NCBI GenBank assembly: GCA_964499865.1
Contig: CAZCPY010000056.1
Coordinates: 1-19,317, forward strand
DNA: 19,317 nucleotides
DNA from: JANOGU01 sp964499865
Lineage (GTDB): Bacteria; Pseudomonadota; Alphaproteobacteria; Rhodobacterales; Rhodobacteraceae
Reading direction: 5' to 3'
The notes beneath the pieces are model-generated. The model did not search any database. It worked only from the letters and a program-made list of their open reading frames with translations, and was not told the origin of the DNA. The stretch's first letter is position 1, and every line of letters begins with the position of its first letter. A program made the translations under genes and the position numbers. Shown in pieces: positions 7,102 through 15,182 of this stretch.

Positions 7102-7962
7102 ATGGAGCCCGCACCCGACCGCCCGACCCTGACCGACCGCGCCACGCTCGCCCGCCGCCGGGCGCGCGCGACGCCGGAGGGCCTGTTCCTGCACGAGGAG
7201 ACCATCGCCGAAGTGCAGGAGAGACTCGGCGAGGTTAACAGAAGGTTTACGGCCCCCGCCGTGGTGACGCCTTTCCCGCATCTCTGGGAAGGTGTGCTGC
7301 CCGGCGCGGCGGTGGTGCCGGAGGCGGAAGTGCTGGACCTGGAGCCCGGCGCGCATGACCTGGTGGTGCATGCGCTGGCGCTGCACTGGGCCGAAGACCC
7401 GGTGGGCCAGATCGTGCAGGCGCGGCTGGCGCTGCGGCCCGACGGGCTGTTCCTGGGCGCGACCTTCGGCGGGCGCACGTTGCAGGAGTTGCGCGCGACC
7501 CTGGCCGAGGCGGAGGTGGCGGTGACCGGCGGGCTGTCGCCCCGCGTGCTGCCGATGGGCGAACTGCGCGACCTGGGCGGCCTTCTGCAACGTGCGGGTC
7601 TCGCGCTGCCGGTGGCCGACAGCGCCACGCGGACCGTCAGCTACCGCGACCTGTTTCACCTGATGGCCGACCTGCGCGCCATGGGCGAGGGCAATGCGCT
7701 TGCCGCCCGCCTGCGCCGCCCGACGCGGCGGGCGGTGTTTCTGGACGCCGCGCGCCGCCATGCCGCGGCCTGGGGCGACGGCGGCCGCATCCGCGCGACC
7801 TTCGAGATCGTCTGGCTGACCGGCTGGGCCCCGCACCCCGCCCAGCAGAAACCGCTGCGCCCGGGGTCGGCGGCGGCGCGGCTTGCCGAAGCCTTGGGCA
7901 CCACCGAATTCCGCCTGCCGCCCATGGCCTCCACGGACACCGGTACGGACGGCGACGGTTGA
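7102..7962 (+). CDS. NDUFAF5-like methyltransferase-fold protein (putative arginine hydroxylase-type)
   Basis: The 286-residue product resembles the BioC/NDUFAF5 group of class I methyltransferase-fold proteins. Clear family blocks are HALALHWAEDPVGQ (89-103), ARLALRPDGLFLGATFGG (107-124), GGLSPRVLPMGELRDLGG (143-160), LRAMGEGNAL (191-200) and ATFEIVWLTGW with HPAQQKPLRPGSA (232-257). Mitochondrial NDUFAF5 hydroxylates an arginine of complex I subunit NDUFS7 during assembly. A similar role here is inferred from the shared C-terminal blocks. The usual glycine-rich SAM loop (motif I, V-D-x-G-x-G-x-G) is missing: the chain passes from FPHLWEGVLPG directly to AEVLDLEPGAHDLV. The ATG at 7102 has no ribosome site and lies 30 bases from divergent comF. 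It ends 56 bases before hemH. Confidence 0.85.
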   Translation: MEPAPDRPTLTDRATLARRRARATPEGLFLHEETIAEVQERLGEVNRRFTAPAVVTPFPHLWEGVLPGAAVVPEAEVLDLEPGAHDLVVHALALHWAEDPVGQIVQARLALRPDGLFLGATFGGRTLQELRATLAEAEVAVTGGLSPRVLPMGELRDLGGLLQRAGLALPVADSATRTVSYRDLFHLMADLRAMGEGNALAARLRRPTRRAVFLDAARRHAAAWGDGGRIRATFEIVWLTGWAPHPAQQKPLRPGSAAARLAEALGTTEFRLPPMASTDTGTDGDG

Positions 7963-8018
7963 CCCCGGCGGGATTGCGGTTATCTGCCGCAGGGATGAAC
8001 GCGGAAGGCCGACCCCTC

Positions 8019-9095
8019 ATGCCCGACGGCACGTTGCCCCCCCAGGCCCCCCGCCTGGCCCATGCGCCCGCCGACCATCCGGCGGTGAAGCCCGCACGGG
8101 TAGGCGTCCTGCTGGCCAACCTCGGCACGCCGGACGGTTATGACTACTGGTCGATGCGGCGCTATCTGAACGAGTTCCTGTCGGACAAGCGGGTGATCGA
8201 CTATTCCGCCTGGCTTTGGCAGCCGCTCTTGCAACTGGTGATCCTGTCCAAGCGGCCCTTCACCTCGGGCGCGAACTACAAGCTGATCTGGAACCACGAC
8301 AAGGGCGAAAGCCCGCTGATGACGATCACCAAGGACCAGACCGCGGCGCTGCGGACGGCCCTGCAGGCGCGCTACGGCACCGAGGTGATGGTCGATTTCT
8401 GCATGCGCTACGGCAACCCGTCGACCGAATCGAAGGTGCGGGCGATGGTCGAGGCGGGGTGCGAGAAGATCGTCTTCTTCCCGCTGTATCCCCAGTACGC
8501 GGGCGCCACCTCGGCCACCGCCAACGACGCGTTCTTCCGCGCCCTGATGCAGGAAAAGCGCCAGCCCGCGGCGCGCGTGGTGCCGGAGTATTTCGCCCAC
8601 CCGCTGTACATCGAGGCGCTGGCCCAGTCGGTCGAGCGCGCCTACGCCGCGCTCGACCATCGCCCGGATGTGCTGGTGGCAAGCTACCACGGCATGCCCA
8701 GGCGATATCTGATGTCGGGCGACCCCTACCATTGCCAATGCGCCAAGACGTCCCGCCTGCTTCGGGAACGGCTGGGCTGGGACAGGGGCACGATCGACAC
8801 GACCTTCCAGTCGGTCTTTGGCCCCGAGGAATGGCTCAGGCCCTATACGGTCGAGCATGTGGCGGAACTGGCGAAGCAGGGCAAGAAGCGCATCGCGGTG
8901 ATGGCGCCCGCCTTCAGCGCGGACTGCATCGAGACGCTGGAGGAAATCAACGGCGAGATCCGCGAGGCCTTCGAGCACGCGGGCGGCGAGGTGTTCACCT
9001 ACATCCCCTGCCTGAACGACGACGCCGCGCATGTCGCGGCGCTGGCGGCGGTGGTGCAGGAGAACCTCGCGGGCTGGCTGTCGCCCCCGGCCTGA
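8019..9095 (+). CDS. hemH: Ferrochelatase
   Basis: Ferrochelatase inserts ferrous iron into protoporphyrin IX, the last step of heme synthesis, at the membrane surface. The 358-residue protein shows the N-terminal VGVLLANLGTPDG and FLSDKRVID, the porphyrin-binding NYKLIWN and SPLMTIT, and the FPLYPQYAGATSA loop. The catalytic histidine lies in VASYHGMPRRYL (H224) and the acidic partner in FSADCIETLEEI (E305). The C-terminus has no cysteine-rich [2Fe-2S] extension of the animal type. The start at 8019 is preferred because GGAAGG (8003-8008) precedes it; ATG 7995 is an alternative adding eight residues. It probably shares a transcript with the upstream NDUFAF5-like gene and is followed by a strong hairpin. 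Confidence 0.96.
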   Translation: MPDGTLPPQAPRLAHAPADHPAVKPARVGVLLANLGTPDGYDYWSMRRYLNEFLSDKRVIDYSAWLWQPLLQLVILSKRPFTSGANYKLIWNHDKGESPLMTITKDQTAALRTALQARYGTEVMVDFCMRYGNPSTESKVRAMVEAGCEKIVFFPLYPQYAGATSATANDAFFRALMQEKRQPAARVVPEYFAHPLYIEALAQSVERAYAALDHRPDVLVASYHGMPRRYLMSGDPYHCQCAKTSRLLRERLGWDRGTIDTTFQSVFGPEEWLRPYTVEHVAELAKQGKKRIAVMAPAFSADCIETLEEINGEIREAFEHAGGEVFTYIPCLNDDAAHVAALAAVVQENLAGWLSPPA

Positions 9096-9119
9096 GCGCC
9101 GCACCCCACCCCGGAACGA

Positions 9120-9153
9120 CAAGGGGGCGCCCGGTCGCCCGGACGCCCCCTTG
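9120..9153. terminator. Hairpin terminator between hemH and the downstream small-protein gene
   Basis: CAAGGGGGCG (9120-9129) pairs perfectly with CGCCCCCTTG (9144-9153) around a 14-base loop. It lies 24 bases after the hemH stop and 16 bases after the stop of the convergent small gene, so it can act on both. There is no long T tract, so it may also protect RNA 3' ends. Confidence 0.7.
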
Positions 9154-9169
9154 CGAAGACAGGGCGCGA

Positions 9170-9373
9170 TTATTCGCGCGGACGGCCGTCACCGCCGCCC
9201 GACGCCGCGGCGGCGATCAGGAGCAGCAGGATGATCGGAACGATGATGCCGGCCGACGACGACGAGGTCGCGGCTTCGACGACTTCCGGTTCCATCACGG
9301 GTTCGGCCAGGCCGCCGGCGAAAGCCGCCGAGCCGGTCACGAGCGACATCGCCGCGAGCGCAAGCTTTTTCAT
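9170..9373 (-). CDS. Small exported/membrane protein, tandem paralog 1
   Basis: The 67-residue protein has three parts. A Sec signal (MKKLALAAMSLVTGSAAFA, cut before GGLAEPV) is followed by a short acidic/serine segment (GGLAEPVMEPEVVEAATSSSS) and one hydrophobic span (GIIVPIILLLLIAAAA), with a polar tail GGGDGRPRE. After signal cleavage it would be a tiny single-pass inner-membrane protein, probably with its N-terminal part in the periplasm. GGAGG lies five bases before the ATG at 9373. I recognise the GGLAEPV...SSAGI(I/L)VP pattern as common among uncharacterised small proteins of Rhodobacterales; no function is known to me. A second copy with almost the same mature sequence lies at 9595-9819. 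The signal, span and duplication argue that the gene is real. Confidence 0.85.
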   Translation of the reverse strand: MKKLALAAMSLVTGSAAFAGGLAEPVMEPEVVEAATSSSSAGIIVPIILLLLIAAAASGGGDGRPRE

Positions 9374-9551
9374 GTTAACCTCCAGTTATCGCGAACGGCC
9401 CGATTGCAGAGGACGGCCGAACGCACCCAAGTGAATGCCTCGTAATCCGAGTCTGTAACCGTCTTGCGCGGGGAAGTTCAACCGGCCTCTGGCCGGATTC
9501 GGGCGCAGGTGCGAAGTGGCGTCAAATCGGCAACACTTTGCGAGACTTCAT

Positions 9552-9581
9552 GCCCGGGGCACCGCATCCGGCGCCCCGGGC
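9552..9581 (-). terminator. Possible terminator hairpin after small membrane protein paralog 2
   Basis: GCCCGGGGC (9552-9560) pairs with GCCCCGGGC (9573-9581) around a 12-base loop, starting 13 bases beyond the stop of paralog 2 on the minus strand. A smaller hairpin CCTGCC/GGCAGG (9581-9594) adjoins it. No T run follows, so confidence is modest. If functional, it would separate transcription of the two paralogs. Confidence 0.4.
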
Positions 9582-9594
9582 CTGCCCTGGCAGG

Positions 9595-9819
9595 TCAGGG
9601 CGCGGTCTTGACGATGACATCGCGGCGGCCGCCGCTGCCGCCGCCCGACGCCGCGGCGGCGATCAGCAGAAGCAGGATGACCGGCACGATGATCCCGGCC
9701 GAAGACGACGAGGTCGCGGCCTCGACGACTTGCGGTTCCATCACGGGCTCGGCCAGGCCGCCGGCGAATGCGGCGGTGCCGGCGAGGCCGATGGCGAGGG
9801 CGAGTACGATTTTCTTCAT
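9595..9819 (-). CDS. Small exported/membrane protein, tandem paralog 2
   Basis: The 74-residue protein has a signal peptide MKKIVLALAIGLAGTAAFA and a mature part that differs from paralog 1 at only two positions before the tail (MEPQ for MEPE, IIVPV for IIVPI). Its C-terminal tail is longer and basic (SGGRRDVIVKTAP). The start at 9819 is used because it gives the MKK signal start like its partner; an ATG four codons upstream (9831) is possible. The two genes are about 93% identical at DNA level over the mature region, and most differences are silent, while signals and tails diverge. That pattern suggests selection on the mature segment or gene conversion. Function unknown. Confidence 0.82.
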   Translation of the reverse strand: MKKIVLALAIGLAGTAAFAGGLAEPVMEPQVVEAATSSSSAGIIVPVILLLLIAAAASGGGSGGRRDVIVKTAP

Positions 9820-9947
9820 GTCAATTCCCATCCGGTTCGGGTGCGGGCCAGGTGCCGCATCCCTCGGGCTTCAACCTGTCCGCACGAAGTTGCAACCCGT
9901 GATGCGCCGCGGGAGCGCCCGTGACGCGCCCGCGACGCGCCGTCGCG

Positions 9948-10595
9948 TCAGATCGGCAACACCTGCGTGCCGAACTCGGCCATGGCGAAAAGTTCCGGGA
10001 CACGCGCGCTGTGCAGGCCCAGACCGCCGTTCGGCGACCGCCGCCCGATCTTGCGCACGTCGTGCGTGCCTTGGCTGCGGCAGCAGGTCGGGGACAGGCA
10101 GAGCGCGCGCCCGCCCGGCGGGTTGTCGGGCGACCTGCCCGCCACCTCGTCGGGCCATTCCGGGTTGCGCTGCTTCATCGCGGGCGTGGGCCGCCAGACC
10201 GGATTGACCACCCTCTGGACGCCTTCCCTGCGCCCGCGGCGGGTCAGTTCCTCGCTTGGGGGCACCGAGATGGGGTAGAGGCGGCCGACCGACGGGTCGG
10301 CCGACCGGCAGTGCAGCGCCCGCGCGGCGATGCCGACGGGGATCGCGCCGCGCCGCAGGTCGCTGGAACGGGTCCGCCAGTCCGGGATGCGGAAGCTGGC
10401 GATATTGTTGCGCACGATCGGTCGGGTGACGCATCCGGTGTCGCCCGGGATCTGCGCACGGCCGCTCAGCGAGGCCGCCGCGGCGGAGCCGGTCGGGGCG
10501 CGGTGACGAGGGGTGCGGCGGGCAGGGGCGCGGCGTGTCGGGTCGGCGACAGGGCGGGACGTCGCCAAAACACGCGCTGCCGAGCGGTCGCGCAA
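9948..10595 (-). pseudogene. Degenerate L,D-transpeptidase (YkuD-like) without catalytic His and Cys
   Basis: The frame keeps recognisable L,D-transpeptidase blocks: TRPIVRNNIASFRIPDWRTR, NPVWRPTPAMKQRNPEWP, DNPPGGRAL and QGTHDVRKIGRR, then an ending GTQVLPI. In active enzymes the core reads RIHGT...SNGC(I/F). Here it reads RSQGT...PNGGLGLH, so the catalytic histidine is Gln (CAA) and the catalytic cysteine is Gly (GGT at 10023-10025). Each is one base from the expected codon, and two tyrosines also appear as cysteines. The N-terminus has no credible start: 10595 is TTG, no signal peptide is seen, and the first 50 residues are low-complexity. I infer a decaying gene; a non-catalytic pseudoenzyme is the alternative. 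The frame lacks stop codons, but this is weak evidence in DNA so rich in GC. Confidence 0.65.
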
Positions 10596-10664
10596 TGCGG
10601 ATCACGCCGGTTCACGTAGGCGTCATCATCCGCCGACCGGGCGGCGGGCTTTTGCGCAGGGGGT

Positions 10665-10693
10665 TTGAACCGCTTACGGAATGGGCGTAAACG
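10665..10693 (+). promoter_or_regulatory. Possible promoter of the CAP-domain lipoprotein gene
   Basis: TTGAAC (10665-10670) and TAAACG (10688-10693) are 17 bases apart, in the spacing of a housekeeping promoter. They lie 50 bases before the start codon, in the region between the transpeptidase relic and the CAP gene. The -10 match is weak. Confidence 0.35.
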
Positions 10694-10742
10694 CGCCGGA
10701 AGGGTGGGCAGCAGGCCCCCGTGGCTGAGCAGGTGGACCGAC

Positions 10743-11261
10743 ATGACGCGTAGGGGGATGATCGCCCTTGGACTGGCGCTGACCACGGCGGCCTGCGCCG
10801 CGACCGCCCCGCGCGGACCGCAGCTGGGCACCGACGGCCGCCCGTTGCCCACGCTCTACCGCATCTCGGAGGCCGAGGCGCAGCGCATCCCCTTCCGGAT
10901 GCTCGATTCGATCAACGCGATCCGCCAGGCACGCGGTCTTTCGCAGGTCGCCTTTTCCGCCGAGCTCAACGCCGCCGCATTGACGCATTCGCGCGACATG
11001 AGCGTGCAGAACCGCCCCTGGCACTTCGGCTCGGACGGGTCTTCGCCGCTGATCCGGGCGCAGCGCGTGGGCTACCTCGGCCAGGTCCTCGGCGAGAACA
11101 TCTCGGAGACCTTCCAGACCGAGATCGAAACCCTGTCGGCCTGGATGGCGCAGCCCGATACGCGCGACATCATCGTCGATCCGCGCGCCCGGGACATCGG
11201 TTTCGCCTGGTTCCAGGAGCCGTCGGGCAAGATCTGGTGGACGCTGGTGATGGGGGGCTGA
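10743..11261 (+). CDS. CAP/SCP-domain lipoprotein
   Basis: The 172-residue protein starts with a lipoprotein signal (MTRRGMIALGLALTTAACA, likely lipidated at Cys18). A CAP (cysteine-rich secretory protein/allergen V5/PR-1) domain follows. The domain shows LDSINAIRQARGLSQVAFSAELNAAA, then ALTHSRDMS (H82), RPWHFG (H94) and LGENI (E118), the cavity residues of the fold, and ends with GFAWFQEP...WWTLVMG. Bacterial CAP proteins are secreted or envelope-bound and mostly uncharacterised. The start at 10743 is supported by AGGTGG (10731-10736) and by the lipoprotein signal; an in-frame upstream codon at 10665 falls on the promoter. Its 3' end lies 12 bases from the convergent L,D-transpeptidase gene, suggesting an envelope-related cluster. 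Confidence 0.9.
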   Translation: MTRRGMIALGLALTTAACAATAPRGPQLGTDGRPLPTLYRISEAEAQRIPFRMLDSINAIRQARGLSQVAFSAELNAAALTHSRDMSVQNRPWHFGSDGSSPLIRAQRVGYLGQVLGENISETFQTEIETLSAWMAQPDTRDIIVDPRARDIGFAWFQEPSGKIWWTLVMGG

Positions 11262-11273
11262 TCCGCCCCGGCC

Positions 11274-11774
11274 TCAGGCCTGCAGCAGGATCGGCGTGCC
11301 GTCCGGGACCATGGCGTAGATGTCCTCGATCTCGCGGTCGGTCACCGCGATGCAGCCGGCGGTCCAGTCACCGGTGTTGCGGCCCCGGTAGAGGTTGCGG
11401 CCGTGGATGAAGATGTCGCCGCCCGGGTCCTTGCCCTGGGCCTTGGCATAGGCGATGTCGGCCTCGTTGGGATAGCTGATCCCGATCGACAGGTGATAGC
11501 GCGAGTTGGGGTTGCGCCGGTCGATGGTGTACCAGCCCTCGGGCGTCTTGCCGTCGCCCTCGAACTGCTTGTGGCCGACCGGCGCGAAGCCCAGGGCGAT
11601 GCTGTATTGCTCGAGCACGCGGTCGTTGTTGAACAGCCACAGGCGCCGGTCGGATTTCGAGACCACCACCCTGGTGACCGGCGGGCCGTCGTAGCTGCGG
11701 AACTTGGACTGCACCCCGCAGGCCGCCAGCACCGGCAAAGCCGCCACCGACACGAGAACCATCCGACGCTGCAT
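11274..11774 (-). CDS. L,D-transpeptidase (YkuD domain) lipoprotein
   Basis: The enzyme forms or exchanges L,D cross-links in peptidoglycan, or attaches proteins to it, in the periplasm. The 166-residue protein begins with a lipoprotein signal (MQRRMVLVSVAALPVLAAC, lipobox LAAC, Cys19). The YkuD domain includes VVVSKSDRRLWLFNND, KQFEGDGKTPEGWYTI and the complete active site: IFIHGRN (H124) and DWTAGCIAVTD (C141). It belongs to the compact branch with the HGRN and GDWTAGC motifs. The start has AAGGGGC nine bases upstream. Unlike the relic at 9948-10595, every catalytic residue is present. It converges on the CAP lipoprotein gene with a 12-base gap. Confidence 0.94.
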   Translation of the reverse strand: MQRRMVLVSVAALPVLAACGVQSKFRSYDGPPVTRVVVSKSDRRLWLFNNDRVLEQYSIALGFAPVGHKQFEGDGKTPEGWYTIDRRNPNSRYHLSIGISYPNEADIAYAKAQGKDPGGDIFIHGRNLYRGRNTGDWTAGCIAVTDREIEDIYAMVPDGTPILLQA

Positions 11775-11812
11775 CTGCTCACTGCCCCTTTTTTCGCGAG
11801 TGTAGCAGACAG

Positions 11813-11835
11813 CGGCGGAGGCCGGAAGTCCGCCG
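11813..11835 (-). terminator. Possible hairpin after the RNA methyltransferase gene
   Basis: CGGCGGA (11813-11819) pairs with TCCGCCG (11829-11835) around a nine-base loop, one base after the stop codon of the upstream minus-strand gene. No T run follows, so it may be only a weak terminator. Confidence 0.3.
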
Positions 11836-11836
11836 T

Positions 11837-13045
11837 TCAGCGGCGGAAGGTCGCCACCAATTCAACATGCGGTGACCAGCGGAACTGGTCCACGGGCTGC
11901 ACCGGGCCGATCGCGAAGCCTGCCGCGGTCAGGATGCGCGCGTCGCGGGCGAACGTGGCGGGGTTGCAGGACACCATCGCGACGACCGCCACCCCGGACG
12001 CCGCCAGCCGTTCCACCTGCGCCTCGGCCCCCGCCCGCGGCGGGTCGATCACCACGGCGTCGAGGCGGGCCAGCTCGTCGGGCTCCAGCGGGCGCCGGAA
12101 CAGGTCGCGCGCCTGCACCGTCAGCCGCTTCAGCCCCGGCGCGCGGCGGGCGGCCTGGTCCAGCGCGCGGACCATGGCGGGGTCGGCTTCGACCGCCAGC
12201 ACCTCGGCCCGCGCCGCCAGCGGCAGGGCGAAGGTGCCGCAGCCGGCGAACAGGTCGGCCACCCGCGCGGCGCCGGTGGTCGCGGCCAGAACGGCATCCG
12301 TCAGCGCCTGCTGGCCATGCGCGGTGGCCTGAAGGAAGGCGCCCGGCGGCAACTCCACCTCCGCCGCGCCCAGACGCAGGCGCGGCGGGGCGGCCTGCGC
12401 CACGGGCTCGCCGTCCCAGGTCAGCCGGGCCAGCCCCTGCGTGCCGGCCACCGTAGCCAGCGCCTGCCTGAGGCCCGCATCCAGCGCCTTGCCGCCGGTG
12501 ACCGCGACATCCGGGCCGGTCAGCGTCCCGGTGACCGTCAGCGCCAGTTCCCCGCCGCGCGCAGCCCCCGCCGCGGCCAGCGCCGCCAGCGCGGGCAGGG
12601 TGGCCTGCAGGGCCGGGGCGACCAGGTGGCAGTCGGGCGTGGCGACCAGGCTGGCCGACCCGCGGGCGTGGAACCCGACCAGCGCGCCACCCCTGGTGCG
12701 GCGGGCGTGGAAGGTCGCGCGGCGGCGCGACCGAGGGGGTGAGGTCAGGATCGGCAGGACCTCGGCCGCAAGGCCCTGGTGGCGCAGCGCGGTGGCGACG
12801 ATGCCTTCCTTCCAGCGCGCGACCAGGGGGTCGGACGCGTGCTGCAGGGCGCAGCCGCCGCAGGATTTCGCCTGCGGGCAGGGCGGTCTGATGCGGTCGG
12901 GCGAGGGGGTCAGGATGCGGATGCCGGTCAGCCGGTCACCCTGCGCTTCGCCCTGCACGACCTCGCCCGGAAGGGCGCCCGGCACGAAGAGACTGCCCGC
13001 GATGCCGTCGCCATGGTGGCCCAGGCGGTCGACGGTGACGATCAT
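11837..13045 (-). CDS. Class I SAM-dependent RNA (uracil-5) methyltransferase, RlmD/TrmA family
   Basis: The 402-residue protein methylates C5 of a uridine in rRNA or tRNA. It shows the iron-sulfur ligands of the RlmD branch (C56, C62, C65 in CPQAKSCGGC and C139 in ATPDC). The SAM loop is DLFAGCGTF (264-272). VVIDPPRAGA follows, then the nucleophile in VSCNPATFARD (C360) and a closing QFRWSPHVELVATF. Which uridine is methylated (23S U747, U1939 or tRNA U54) cannot be decided from sequence. The frame is open upstream to 13168, but that part is translated palindromic repeat. The ATG at 13045, with GAGGGG upstream, gives the normal MIVTVDRLGHHGDGIA start. It is a single gene after repeat copy C. 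Confidence 0.93.
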   Translation of the reverse strand: MIVTVDRLGHHGDGIAGSLFVPGALPGEVVQGEAQGDRLTGIRILTPSPDRIRPPCPQAKSCGGCALQHASDPLVARWKEGIVATALRHQGLAAEVLPILTSPPRSRRRATFHARRTRGGALVGFHARGSASLVATPDCHLVAPALQATLPALAALAAAGAARGGELALTVTGTLTGPDVAVTGGKALDAGLRQALATVAGTQGLARLTWDGEPVAQAAPPRLRLGAAEVELPPGAFLQATAHGQQALTDAVLAATTGAARVADLFAGCGTFALPLAARAEVLAVEADPAMVRALDQAARRAPGLKRLTVQARDLFRRPLEPDELARLDAVVIDPPRAGAEAQVERLAASGVAVVAMVSCNPATFARDARILTAAGFAIGPVQPVDQFRWSPHVELVATFRR

Positions 13046-13090
13046 GCGCCGCCCCTCACCCGCTCGCCGCCGGGGAGAAGGCGCCTCCGC

Positions 13091-13187
13091 TCCCCCTCGT
13101 GGGGAGGGGATGGGGGAGGGGGGTCCCCGCGACCGGCCGGGCGCCCCCCCACCCTCTCCCTCCCCCACGAGGGGGGAGGGAAGCGCC
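13091..13187. repeat. GC-rich palindromic intergenic repeat, copy C (full length)
   Basis: The left arm begins with CCCCTCGTGGGGAGGGG and ends in a G run near 13123. A spacer with CCGGCCGGGCG follows. The right arm runs CCCTCTCCCTCCCCC, ACGA, a G run and GGGAAGCGCC. Order and sequence closely match copy A. It fills most of the gap between the RNA methyltransferase start and the ABC exporter stop, and probably supplies or borders their transcription signals. Confidence 0.78.
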
Positions 13188-13215
13188 CTTCGGACCGATG
13201 TCCCGCCGTCCCACG

Positions 13216-15060
<1,845 letters not shown>

Positions 15061-15124
15061 CGGGGGGGACCTAGCGTGAACCGGCGGCCGTGGCGAGGGT
15101 CGCCGTGCGTCGCGTCGCGCCGCG

Positions 15125-15142
15125 GCGGCCGGCGCCGGCCGC
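15125..15142. repeat. 18-bp perfect GC palindrome between photolyase and ABC exporter genes
   Basis: GCGGCCGGCGCCGGCCGC reads identically on both strands. It lies in the 122-base gap after the photolyase stop and before the exporter start, both on the minus strand. It could act as a hairpin terminator, a protein-binding site, or be a chance product of extreme GC content. Confidence 0.5.
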
Positions 15143-15182
15143 AGCCCCTGCACGGGGGCCGGGGACGGGTGCCGCCCGCCGC

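Noticed and set aside
9871..10605. A 244-codon minus-strand frame overlapping the transpeptidase relic
   Set aside because: It lacks any family motif, whereas the neighbouring frame retains several L,D-transpeptidase blocks.
13046..13168. N-terminal extension of the RNA methyltransferase
   Set aside because: The extension is Gly/Pro/Arg-rich translation of repeat copy C; family proteins begin at the residues encoded from 13045.
1101..13187. CRISPR array or insertion sequence explaining the GC-rich repeats
   Set aside because: Copies are kilobases apart with no regular spacers, no cas gene, no transposase and no visible target duplication.
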